The notes below the pieces were generated by a model. It made no database searches. It was not told the origin of the DNA and worked only from the letters and a program-made list of their open reading frames with translations. A stretch of DNA of 64,000 nucleotides from Tretioscincus oriximinensis (lineage: Eukaryota; Chordata; Lepidosauria; Squamata; Gymnophthalmidae), in NCBI GenBank assembly GCA_022410635.1, contig JAJVDF010000875.1, forward strand, positions 115,033 to 179,032, read 5' to 3'. This document shows, in pieces, positions 48,611-58,879 of the stretch. Each line of letters opens with the position of its first letter. Within the stretch, counting starts at the first letter, position 1. A program made the position numbers and the translations under genes.

Positions 48611-48871
48611 CAGAGAGCCAGTTTNGTGTAGTGGTTAGAGTGTTGGACTCGTACCTGGTAGCCTCCCGGTTCGATTCCCAACTCCTCCATGAAAGCCAGC
48701 CAGATGACCTTGGGCCAGTCACAATTCTTTAGAACTCTCTCAGCCCCACCTACTCTACAGGGAGACTGTTGTGGAGAAAGCAACGAAAGCTATGTGCGCC
48801 ACCCTATGGTTAGTAGCCCTGAGACCTTTGGGTATAGGGCGGGATATAAGTACAAATAAATAAATAAATAA
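48611..48871 (+). mobile_element. Full-length Sauria-type SINE with L2-like ATAA tail
   Basis: The head GTGTAGTGGTTAGAG (A box) and GGTTCGATTCCC (B box, about 48668) shows its tRNA origin. The core has GACCTTGGGCCAGTCACAAT and CTCTCTCAGCCCCACCTACT. The tail is GAGACCTTTGGGTATAGGGC, then an AAAT array. It is inserted antisense in an MMS22L intron. Confidence 0.88.
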
Positions 48872-49441
48872 GAGATAAAGAAATACAGATATCCTCTGAT
48901 TTTACAAGCAAATTGAGACCAAATTTTTGCTTTTAAAGTGGGAATTTATAAAGCAGGAGACAATAGGAATATCTCTCTGACCACTCCGCTTTAGGATAAT
49001 AGCCTAAAACAGAGTGCTTCTAAAGATGTTCTAATAAAGTGGCATCTCATAAAAGAGTTTTATCTGTATTTAATTACAATACTTAATTTATTTATGAGCA
49101 AAAGATGATTCATACATTACTTACAATGCCACCCTGGATGAAACATGGAATTCTGAGTAAAACATATCCAAATAGTACTCGTACTAGTTTGCTAGTACCT
49201 TTTCCTTTATGTTTGAAAAGTGTCTTTTCTAAGGCAATATTAAAATCTCTCTCTTCAGGTATGTGTGTTTCCTACTAAATTATTTCCTTTCTTTTTGGCC
49301 AATAAGCATGATAAATTATTTTGCCAAGAATTGCAATACTGTAAACAGTCAACATAAAATTACGTTAAGGATAATTAATTGCTCTAAAGAACATGTTTTC
49401 TGTCAATTTTTTTAGTGCCAATTGGCCCACTTTCTACTTAC

Positions 49442-49538
49442 CTCAATATGGAAGTCAGCTGTGNAGAAAGCTCTGATCTTGACCCTGTTTGGCAGCCTAC
49501 AACCACATGCTCCACAATTTCTCTAGACAATTTTTTCA
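49442..49538 (-). CDS. MMS22L: MMS22L coding exon
   Basis: This 97-bp exon completes a Val codon and reads KKLSREIVEHVVVGCQTGSR, then SELS, one unresolved residue (N at 49464), QLTSILR. The acceptor is ATCTTTTCAG and the donor GTAAGT. It is too short to stand out as an open frame; it was found from protein similarity and phase. Confidence 0.92.
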
Positions 49539-50772
49539 CTGAAAAGATAAATCAAATGAATTCTTCAGATAGTCGGTATGGATGATGCCCATATGTAAAT
49601 GTTTGTTATCTTCTTTTTAAGAATTTGTTTGGAAAAAACTAGCCCCAGTATAGAATCTTCAGAAAGTACACTTACTATGTAACACCAATCTCAACATAGC
49701 TCTAGGAAAAAACCGTATGTTGTTACCCACATCTAGAGCCAATCTTTCTCTACATTCTATATTCAGGACAAAGCACGTAGCATACAGATTTTCTCATCAT
49801 CACTTATAATCTGTAAAAGTTCAGGTAAAACAGTAAAGCTAACTCACAAATTATCACAATAAATTATCCACTAGCAGTGTTAGGGCAGATCAATACGGAG
49901 ATTTGAGTTAGGATGGGAAGCTGCCATGTTCTGTAAAATGAGAGTCATTAGTGCTACAAAAACTCATGCTACCATTTTTTTTCTCTGTCAGTCACTTATA
50001 GTTTTTTATTTTTCATACACAAGCTTGCCTACTGTATACAAATCTGTCCCTATATATTTCATGCCATGCATATGCTGAAGACATTTGTTACCAAAAATTA
50101 TGCTACCAACCTTTTTTTCTTTCTGGTTGTCTATAAGGTGCTACTAGATCTCTCTTACACACAATAAATAACCATCATAATGATCCAGAACACATTTAAA
50201 GATATATAATTGGTTCCTAAATCCACGTTTAGGATCTGAGTTCATGATAGTTCAAAACTCCAGTTATTAAATTTGGTGGATTATGCAACCAACACATAAT
50301 AACCATATCATAAGCCCAGAATTGTTTGCATAATGACTCCACAGAAAACCGAGAAATTCTGCACATTAACAGATTGATTGATTAATGCAATGACACATGA
50401 AAAATCAGAGTTAACAAGGCATTTTTAGTTTATTTGGGCTAAAGCTAGCTACAGCATTTTAGGTATTTTTAAGGAACTGATTCTTTAATAATTTCAGTCT
50501 CATGACTGTTGAACCAAAGGCTAATATTAAGACTTCAATCAAATAATTATTTGCTTATTTTTGGTATGTAACCGAGTATACCATTCATAACTGTGCATGT
50601 TACATGCATAACAACAAATGGGATGCAACAGAAGAAAAAAATAAAATTCATTTTATAGTGCATCCACAAAGACTAAAAAGTATCTGTTATATACAGATGT
50701 TAACATTCCCATAAACTGCCTTTTTGGTGCAGATTAGTTTCATTATTTACTAATAAAAGTGCAAACACTCAC

Positions 50773-50939
50773 CTTGGGGTTCATTAACCAATACAAGACA
50801 TTTCAACACAGAAGGAAGAAGGAACTCAATGTCACATATTTCAATGCTCTTGGTCTTCTGAAACACTTCAAGAATGAAAGCTAGAACGGATGCCAGGCGT
50901 GGTGGAGGAGCAGGACCCCTGAATAGTAGGTAATGTTCA
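50773..50939 (-). CDS. MMS22L: MMS22L coding exon
   Basis: This 167-bp exon reads EHYLLFRGPAPPPRLASVLA, then FILEVFQKTKSIEICDIEFL and LPSVLKCLVLVNEPQ. The acceptor is TTTCTTCCAG and the donor GTGAGT. The PPPRLAS.LAFIL and LKCLVLV.EPQV words are characteristic of MMS22L. It lies in the C-terminal helical domain. Confidence 0.95.
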
Positions 50940-51050
50940 CTGGAAGAAAAAATTTATAAGAAGGTATAATTAAAGACGTAAGATGGGCCTCAATTTACCA
51001 CCACTGTACCACCACNCTCAGTGGCAGAGAGGGTGGGAACCCGGAATAGA

Positions 51051-51237
51051 AAATGCTTAAAGACGCACCTCTTTGGCCTGGCCTTTGGCTAGAAAACTAC
51101 TGTCTTCTCCCAATTTTTAGAAAAGGCTGTTTTTAATGTGTTAAAATGATGGTTTTATTGTTAACCGCCCTGAGACCTACGGGTATAGGGCGGTATAAAA
51201 ATGTAAATAAATAAATAAAATAAATAAATAATTTTTT
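51051..51237 (+). mobile_element. L2-type LINE 3' end
   Basis: CACCTCTTTGGCCTGGCCTT, then TTGTTAACCGCCCTGAGACC, TACGGGTATAGGGCGGTATA and an AAAT array. It is the clearest copy of this 3' end in the window, on the strand opposite to MMS22L. Confidence 0.75.
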
Positions 51238-51960
51238 AATTTAATTTATACACATCCAAACATATACAGAACACAGGGCGTATTCATACAACCACATAGT
51301 AGATCAATTAAAATAGTGATTTATTACACACAAACAAATATAAGTCGCAAATAAAAATAATCCTCTATCTTCCCCTCCTCCACACAGCCGTTAGGCTCCC
51401 CCCACCCACCTTGATTTGATAATTAAGATGNCAATTTTTCATGGAGATCATCTTTATATACCAAATTTCTACTTTTGTTAAATATCTTTAGCCATTTCCA
51501 TACATATTTATTGAACTCTGAAATTTGCTACATCTTACTTGCAATAAATCACTATTTTAGTTGATCTACTATGTGGTTGTGCGGATTTGTAACTGTCCAC
51601 TCGACACTTCTTTCCATCTTCAGTACAATCACTGATAATGCATATGTTAATAATTGTTTAATCAAATACAAATTATTCATAGCCCTCATATTGTTTAGGA
51701 AAAGAGTTTCTAAAGAACAGTTTGCTCTTTTCCGAGATATATGTGCTTTGTTATAAATGCATATGAATATACAATAAAAATTACTTAATAAAAATATCAT
51801 TAAAGGATAAGGAAATCGAATTAATTCATTATAATGCTATTTTAATTTTCATCCTCAAATTTAATGAGATACCTTTTGTGGGACAAACTCTGTCACTGCT
51901 AGATTCCCAAAAGAACAATTCTCTATTTTCACTTCAGCCTTTATTTAGTGCAGGCAGATA

Positions 51961-52210
51961 AAAACATAAGAGAAGCCCTGCTGAATCGGGCCACAGCCCA
52001 TCTAATCTAGCATTCTGTTTCACACAGTGGCCCACAAATTGTACCTGGACAGTCTGAAATAGAAGGCAGCAAAAACTTCAAATGTTCTTGACTCCCTGAA
52101 AATAGTATTTCAAAAATCCTGCTTGTTGCTCCACCCCGGAGGCATTATCAATTTAGTAGCTATTTATGCCCTCGGCTACCATGAACTTGTTTAATCCAGA
52201 TGTAAAGGTA
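51961..52210 (-). mobile_element. CR1-type LINE 3' fragment beside an MMS22L exon
   Basis: Reverse complement of the CR1 3' tail (…TCTAGCATTCTGTTTCACAC on plus). It belongs to the family at 3928-4255 and 52948-54066. It ends about 18 bases from the donor site of the exon at 52228. Confidence 0.75.
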
Positions 52211-52227
52211 GACATAAAAGCACTTAC

Positions 52228-52436
52228 CTAATAACTTGCATAGTGATTTTACGTAGATGCAATGCTCCTAGAATGGTACTGGAACTGCACACAGCCAGCA
52301 AAATGGGGTGCTGTCCAGTTCGAGAAGGAACCGATGATGGAAGAAAACGGCCCATGTATTGCTGAATCACATTCCCTAGCAACTGGTTCAAATAGGTACC
52401 TTGACTCTGAGATTGGCAGCATATAAAGGATAAGCC
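52228..52436 (-). CDS. MMS22L: MMS22L coding exon
   Basis: This 209-bp exon in phase 0 reads GLSFICCQSQSQGTYLNQLL, then GNVIQQYMGRFLPSS, GQHPILLAVCSSST and LRKITMQVIS. The acceptor is TTCATTTGTAG and the donor GTAAGT. The CCQS, YLNQLLGNVI.QY.GRFLP and GQHP words identify MMS22L. It lies in the C-terminal domain. Confidence 0.96.
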
Positions 52437-52530
52437 CTACAAATGAAAAGCCTATTAAAAATACCAGAAAAAACAAATACTTTACAGTCATCCTTTCACA
52501 CGGAATGCTTTCCAAAAATAAATGGGAAAC

Positions 52531-52549
52531 GGGGGGGGGGGGGGGGGGG
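52531..52549 (+). repeat. Run of 19 G
   Basis: An uninterrupted G19 on the plus strand (C19 in the MMS22L transcript), 95 bases before the exon acceptor at 52436. Length may be uncertain because of sequencing limits. Confidence 0.85.
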
Positions 52550-52947
52550 ACTGCTTGCAATCTTGAGAAAAAAGTTATATGAAAAGGAATCTCTCTATAA
52601 AACAGAAGAGGTGGTATAAGGTCATGAAAGTCCTTACTTGTTAACAATCTCATTGGTCATGCTACACTGCCAGTTCAACACATGCCAACCAATGATATTG
52701 ACTGAGGCAGTGAAGCAGGGCACTAGGATACACCTGCAATGGTAGGAGCCATTTTGGATGGAGCCCAGCTTGCAGCTGCACACAGCCTTGAACCCAGCTC
52801 TCTGGCCTGGTCAACAGCAGCTCTGAGACACCAGTCACTATTGGTTAAACTGGAGGGCAGATGAGGCAGCATCAACACCTGGGGTGATAGCAACTGTGGG
52901 GTCCATTGCAGCAGAACAGAGCATGCTGCTCTAGCCATCTCTGAGTG

Positions 52948-54066
52948 GAAAGAGGTAAGAAGTGGGGTACCCCAGGGATCTGTACTGGGACCCTTGCTTT
53001 TCAATATATTTATAAATGATCTGGATGCCGAGGTAAATAGTGAAGTAGCCAAGTTTGCTGACGATACTAAACTGTTCAGGGTAGTGAAAACTGAAAATGA
53101 TTGTAAGGCACTCCAGAGTGATTTATTGAAATTGGGTGAGTGGGCATTAAAGTGGCAAATGCACTTCAACTTAAGCAAGTGCAAGGTCATGCATATTGGG
53201 GCAAAGAACCCAAAATACTCCTACCACCTGATGGGAACCAAGCTTTCTGTGACCGAGCAAGAAAAGGATCTTGGGGTGTTGGTGGACAATTCAATGAAAA
53301 TGTCAACCCAGTGTGCAGCAGCAGCAAAAAAGGCAAATTCCATGTTGGGGATAATTAGGAAAGGAATCGAAAACAAGTCAGCAAATGTTGTTTTGCCTCT
53401 TTATAAATCTGTGGTGAGGCCACATTTGGAATACTGTGTTCAATTCTGGTCACCACATCTCAAGAGAGATATTTTGGAACTGGANAAGGTGCAGAAAAGG
53501 GCAACAAAAATGATCAAGGGTCTGGAGCACCTCCCTTACGAAGCAAGGCTGCAATGTCTGGGCCTCTTCAGCCTTGAAAGGAGATGTTTGAGGGGTGATC
53601 TGATTGAAGTGTACAAAATCATGCATGGGATCGACAGGGTGAATAGAGAAAAAATGTTTTCTCTATCACACAACACAAGGACCAGAGGGCACTCCTTAAA
53701 ACTGTTGGGTAGAAAAGTGAGAACAGCAAAGGAAAGTATTTTTTCACCCAGAGGGTCATCGGCCTGTGGAATTTACTTCCTGAAGAGGTAGTGGTAGCTA
53801 ACAGTTTGGATAGTTTCAAGACAGGACTAGACAGGTTTATGGACACCAAAGGTATAAATGGATACTAGGATGGATGTCTGGATGTTGCCTCTGGGATGGA
53901 GCAACAGGCAGGACTCCTGAAACACCATTTGCAGGGAGTCATGAACAGGTGCATATTTTGCTTTCCTCTGTTCAGACTGCCCAGGTGCATCTGTTGGGCC
54001 TCTGTGTGACACAGAATGCTGGACTAGATGGGCTGTGGCCTGATCCAGTATGGCTCTTCTTATGTT
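52948..54066 (+). mobile_element. 5'-truncated CR1-type LINE
   Basis: The element starts inside the reverse transcriptase with SEWKEVRSGVPQGSVLGPLL (motif B) and goes on to KFADDTKLF, the FADD catalytic motif, at about 53056. It then reads the thumb and C-terminal part (LEYCVQFWSPHLKRDIL, KRATKMIKGLEHLPYE). The frame is open to about 53725, where a one-base loss relative to the 86-531 copy shifts it. The 3' tail ends in GGCTCTTCTTATGTT. It lies antisense in an MMS22L intron. The endonuclease and most of the polymerase are missing, so it cannot move itself. Confidence 0.92.
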
Positions 54067-54124
54067 ATTCATCTGTCATGTACTCCATTGTGGCGATATG
54101 GTGTTGGGACCAGATGGGGAAAAT

Positions 54125-54325
54125 CAGGAATAATAATAATAATTGAGTTTTATACCCTGTTTGATTCACCTGAAGGGACTCAAAGTGGCTTACAAGATGT
54201 TAGGTTGGCTGAAGCTAAGGCCAGTATAGGGCAGTCCCACCACACCATGGCAGACACCTGGGCCTTGAATGAGCAACCACTATGTTGAAAGGCCTATTCT
54301 TAACCTATGCACCACCCTGCCGCTT
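54125..54325 (-). mobile_element. TTC-type SINE, diverged
   Basis: TTTTATACCCTGTTTGATTC, CAAAGTGGCTTACAAGATG and CCACACCATGGCAGACACCT match, in reverse complement, the tail half and body of this SINE class. It directly follows the CR1 3' end, with an AAT run between. Confidence 0.5.
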
Positions 54326-54502
54326 AGGAGGAAGGGGAAAGCCTAAGGAGGTGGGGGAAGGAAAAAGAAGGAGACATCATTTTCACTACCTTCCAAACCC
54401 CCTCTACTGCTTTTGTATCCTTGTAATACCTCTGCATTCCAACCACAGCCTTTTTTAAATTAGGATTTTCAATCAATCAATAACCTAGTAAAATATGCAT
54501 GC

Positions 54503-54610
54503 AGTTATTTATTTATATTCCACCCTGTACCTGAAGGTTTCAGGGCCAACAATAAAAGCAAAAATGTAAAACTGGCATTTTAAAACATTATCTGAATGAG
54601 AGGAAGTAAA
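54503..54610 (-). mobile_element. L2/SINE-type tail fragment
   Basis: TTATTTATTTATATTCCACC, CTGTACCTGAAGGTTTCAGG and AACAATAAAAGCAAAAATGT. Same type as 58222-58400. Confidence 0.6.
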
Positions 54611-55395
54611 ACAAAACAAAACATTTCTTCAGTCACCAAACGAAAGATTAAAGAAGTGCATCCCCACAATTATTAACAGAGAAATCCTAATGTTCACTTT
54701 CCACCATACACAATGAGAAGAAATGATCATTCAGTAACAGATAAGGAGGTTAGTCTCTCAATACCACTCGGTGGTGTTGTTTAGGGAAAACTAAGTCTAC
54801 TATCAACAGAGGTCAAATCACAGTACTGTAAGGTTCAAGGTTACACTTNAATAAAATTAAAAATTTAAAGTACGAATGTTACCATATGAACTTTAAATAA
54901 GAGTTTCATTGAAAGGATTTTGATCTAAAAGTCCAAAAGCTGCCACTAGTGAGAGATCCATTTATGTATTTTTTTNNAAAAAAATGAGTATTGAAGTACA
55001 GAATTTGATTAGCAGACACAATTTTTATGTTAGACCATGTTTTGGTAAAATACATGGAAGAAACCTGATTTTAAAACTGAGGTGGGCCTAAAGGATGATC
55101 TCTCTGTAACAGGAAAAGAATAAGGATTGCAAACTGGTTGTATCACCTGGGAGAGACACCAATTCCACCTCACTCCCCATAAATTAGAATAATGCAGTAG
55201 CCTTTTGGTGCTGCCCTCAACTCATTGTCCAGGGCAAGAGACCCATCTCCCCCTTAACTGTGGCCCTATGTCAGTCTTTATAGAGACAAAGATGAAGTAC
55301 AAGTCAAAAACAAGGAATACTGTAAAGGATAAGGATGTTCTTGGTCATAGAGATTATAGTCAACAATAGATCTACGTGTAAATAGATTGTGGGTT

Positions 55396-55571
55396 GTTCT
55401 AAGAAAACGCTCGAAGATGCACCTTTTTAACCTGGCCTTTGGTTGAAAAAACTGCTCTCCCTTCCCTACTTTCAGATACTGCTATTTTAATAATTTGGTT
55501 TTTATTACTGTTCTGAGACCTTCAGGTATAGGGTACTATAGAAATGTAAATAAATAAATAAATAAATAAAT
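55396..55571 (+). mobile_element. L2-type LINE 3' end
   Basis: AAGATGCACCTTTTTAACCT, GGCCTTTGGTTGAAAAAACT, then GAGACCTTCAGGTATAGGGT and an AAAT array. Confidence 0.7.
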
Positions 55572-55716
55572 GTGTAAAAGCAAGAAAAAGTATGAAAGAG
55601 AACATTAAGCTATTCCAGCCCAACTGGCAAAAAGGTATTTATTTGCTTGTACTAATTCCATTGTGTACAACCTTCAACGTAAATTATTATGAGCCATAAA
55701 ACCTGCTAAAGGAATA

Positions 55717-55906
55717 GGCTGACCAGATGATCCCTTTTTTGGGGGGTGGGTGGGTTGAAAACCCGGTTTTTAGGGTGCCTCCCAGTTTTTTCTGGGGATT
55801 TTTTTTTCAAGAAAATATTTTTTTTATTTTCTTTCCTCAGAAACAATTGGAAGGCACCCCCAAAACAGGTTTTCAATCCCCCCCAAAAGGGGTCACCTGG
55901 TCAGCC
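55717..55906. mobile_element. TA-flanked foldback element, copy 1
   Basis: GGCTGACCAGATGATCCCTT at the left is mirrored by AAAAGGGGTCACCTGGTCAG + CC at the right. The inverted arms run about 80 bases each and meet in a T-rich centre. TA lies on both sides (55715-55716, 55907-55908), as for Tc1/mariner-type targets. No coding capacity. Confidence 0.75.
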
Positions 55907-56638
55907 TACTATAGGAAAGAAGTTAAATTTTACCAACTAATGAAAACAATGCCATAGAAAATAGTGATGTGCAAAGCCAGATGTGATTGCAACATACTGC
56001 AAAATAGCAATTAGAATATTTAGTTATTAACTCAGGCAGGACATCTGAGATTCATCTCAGAACAGTGGTGTGATGGGAAAAGAATTGATCTCTAGGATAA
56101 ATGTGAGGTTTTGCTTTTACTTGAGATTGCTGTACAATGGTCAGAGGGTCTGAGAATTAACAAAATATTAATGCACAGGTTATAGTTATGCTGATTGATA
56201 AAACTTTAATTAACATAACCTGCACTGAACATCTTTAAGCAATATTCAAAAAGTCTGCTAGCAAGCTTTCACCAATTACCAACCTGTCAGTTTAAAACAT
56301 AAAGAAAGGAAACCCCTTATGCCAAGTCTACTGCTGGAAAGGGGACCTTGTAATTAATCATTGATCTTTATGCTATTCTGTCATTAAAAAAATAAATAAC
56401 CCAAAACAATTATTATGGGTACTTGGGAGTATGTTTTAAAAGAAAACATTTTGTTTGTAACATTTTCCCAATCAGGAACTTACATAATTATTTTGACCAT
56501 TTCATGATATAAACCAGACTACAAGACTATTTGTAAATAGTAGTTTGGTCTACAATGTGTCTACACTTTAGCTGTTGGGTTCTCCAAACGTGAAAAAAAT
56601 AATGGGCCCATCTTTGAAGCAGCTTTGATCTGTGAATC

Positions 56639-56886
56639 CTCAGAGCCAGTTTAGTATAGGGGTTGGACTCTTATCTGGTAGTTTCCCAGTTCGATTCCCC
56701 ACTCCTCCATGAAAAGCAGCTGGGTGACCTTGGGCCAGTCACATTTCTTTAGTACTCTCTCAGCCCCACCTACTTCACAAGATGTCTGTTGTGGAGAAAG
56801 CAACAAAAAGCTATGTGCGCCCCTCTATGGTTGACTACCCCGAGACCTTTGAGTATAGGGCGGGATATACGTACAAAGAAATAAAT
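56639..56886 (+). mobile_element. Sauria-type SINE with L2-like tail
   Basis: CAGAGCCAGTTTAGTATAGG, AGTTCGATTCCC, GGGTGACCTTGGGCCAGTCA and CTCTCTCAGCCCCACCTACT, then GAGACCTTTGAGTATAGGGC and AAATAAA. Nearly full length. Confidence 0.82.
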
Positions 56887-56888
56887 TC

Positions 56889-57197
56889 TGGTTTAATGCT
56901 GTGTATGTTTATGCCTGGTCTGTGACAAAAGTGAGGCAACATGCTTTCTCCAACCACATGGCACCCTCTAAAATACTATTGCATAGTTCGCTGCCAGTAT
57001 TGGATTCCTTCACCTCAGTTTATTGCAAGAACTAGTCATACAGCACAGTCTTTTCCCCATAACCCTATTTAGTGGTTTAACAGTTGGGATTCTCAGCAAA
57101 CCAATAATTCAGATAATCTGTTGGTTTAGATAACAATCTGGTGTGACAAATGCAACAGCAATTCAACTTTCAAGTGGAATATTGGCCTTCTCTGGAT
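56889..57197. mobile_element. Harbinger-like element, copy 3 (decayed)
   Basis: ATTGCATAGTTCGCTGCCAG, CAAGAACTAGTCATACAGCA and CAACTTTCAAGTGGAATATT align with 46925-47338. The left end is lost and the right end decayed. It stops about 57 bases from the donor of the exon at 57254. Confidence 0.55.
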
Positions 57198-57253
57198 ACC
57201 CATCTCCTCATCCACTAACAAACTAATTTCACTTTCTCTTTCTGAACTCGTAC

Positions 57254-57423
57254 CTGGAGAAACAGAGGAAGATTTTCCCGAATAGCAGACAGCATTGCAG
57301 CAGGGAGCTCTTTGTCTTTTTGCAACACGGCATGAGGCAAAAGCAAGCAATCTATTATGCGGAACAGGAGCAGTTGTGCTTTGGAAGTAGCCAGTATGGG
57401 TGCCCAGGACTTCACAAGGCAAC
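57254..57423 (-). CDS. MMS22L: MMS22L coding exon
   Basis: This 170-bp exon completes a Gly codon and reads CLVKSWAPILATSKAQLLLF, RIIDCLLLPHAVLQKDKELP and AAMLSAIRENLPLFLQ. The acceptor is TTTGTTCAATAG and the donor GTACGA. The LVKSWA.I.ATSKAQLLLFRIIDCLLLP stretch is a strong MMS22L signature. Confidence 0.96.
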
Positions 57424-57949
57424 CTATTGAACAAAGAGTGAAAAACCCCAAAAGGCATCAGTGCAAAAAGAAGAGTGAGGATAAACAGTCATTCTAATGG
57501 GTTGCGTTTTTCAACTGGTAACTATGGCAACCAAGTTGTCTTCTTTTCAGGCAGCCTGGTTTAGTCAAACTGAAGATAGCAAAGGTCCCTGTGCAATATA
57601 GGGAAATTAGATTGGTAAGGTATAGGCTGAAAATGGAACATGACTAAGATCAGGTGTCATTAGGTGAGATCAGTTGTCACAAAACAACGATTCTGATAAA
57701 ACAATTGTGAGAAATTTGGACCCAGAAGCCATCACTGAAGAAGAGAAGTACCAGTGTTGCATGATATTTAAATTATGCTATATCATGCTGTAAAATCCTT
57801 GGAGGATGGAGCAGGGGGAAACATCATTTTTAAGCCCCACATTGTGGTCCAGCTATGCAAGCGTTTGCAGCAGTGCACCGGAGGAAATACATATTGCCAA
57901 GTAAATAGTGAGTGGCAGCACCGTTGTGAAGATAGCAAATGTGTGTGAA

Positions 57950-58151
57950 TGTTGACCAAATGACCCCTTTTGGGGGGGTGTTGAAAACCCATTTTTGGGG
58001 TGCCTCCTGTTTTTTCTGAGGAAAAAACAAAACACCCCCCCCAAAAAATAAATAAATCTTTTTTTGAAAAGATTTTCCTCAGAAAAAACTGGGAGGCACT
58101 CCAAAACTGGATTTTCAACNCACACACCCAAAAGGGGTCATCTGGTCAGCC
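57950..58151. mobile_element. Foldback element, copy 2
   Basis: TTGACCAAATGACCCCTTTT at the left and GGGGTCATCTGGTCAGCC at the right have the same arms as 55717-55906, including TTGAAAACCCATTTTTGGGG. The right flank is TA and the left flank AA. The centre is AT- and A-rich. Same intron as copy 1, 2 kb away. Confidence 0.72.
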
Positions 58152-58221
58152 TAGAATGGCTAAGCCATGAAAAAGCTTTAAATATGACACTTTTAAATAT
58201 ATTTCTAACAAAGCTTTTCAA

Positions 58222-58400
58222 AGAGCTTAAAGGGATTTTTTGTTTGTTCAGCTTATATCCTGCCCTATAACCAAAGGTCTCTGTGGCTAACAATAAAAAC
58301 GAGAGTACAAAACTAATGTCTTAAAACAGTGCCTGAAAGTGGAGAAGGGGAAGCTGCTCTGCAAATCAAGTGTTAGTGCCATCTGAAGCCTCCTGAAATA
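58222..58400 (-). mobile_element. L2/SINE-type repeat fragment
   Basis: CAGCTTATATCCTGCCCTAT, AACAATAAAAACGAGAGTAC and AACAGTGCCTGAAAGTGGAG match 16906-17190. Confidence 0.55.
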
Positions 58401-58879
58401 GATGTGCAACAATGGGGATGGTGAAAAGAGCAATAAAGAAAATAAAACTGCACTCATAAAGGCTCCTGTGGAGTAAAAATCCAGACACTCAAAGTAACAA
58501 ATTTGTTAGAAAGTATATAATATCAAATGAATATGGTACGCACTTCCAAGTATTAATTGTACATACTCCAAATTATTTAGTAGTCATATAAAGTGTGCAA
58601 ATAAATCCGATTCAAATTCAATTTCAGATCCAAATAAACATTTTTTAAAAAATACTTTGGCTACACAGTAAATATCATGCAGTTTGCAGAAACTGCAGAA
58701 TAAGTGTCAGAAAAGCTAAAGAATATAAGCAGTAAGTCTTGCAAGGGAAGCCAAAAGCAATAACAAAAGGAATTTTTTTGGGAGGGGGGGTAATCAGAAG
58801 CAAAAGATGCTGAGAATGATGATTCAGCAAAAGCGATGAGAGGGCTGAACTCTTATTTTGCATCTGTTTATTCTGAGAA

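Noticed and set aside
52723..53190. 155-codon minus-strand open frame
   Set aside because: Largely the antisense of the CR1 LINE; MMS22L exons on either side join without it.
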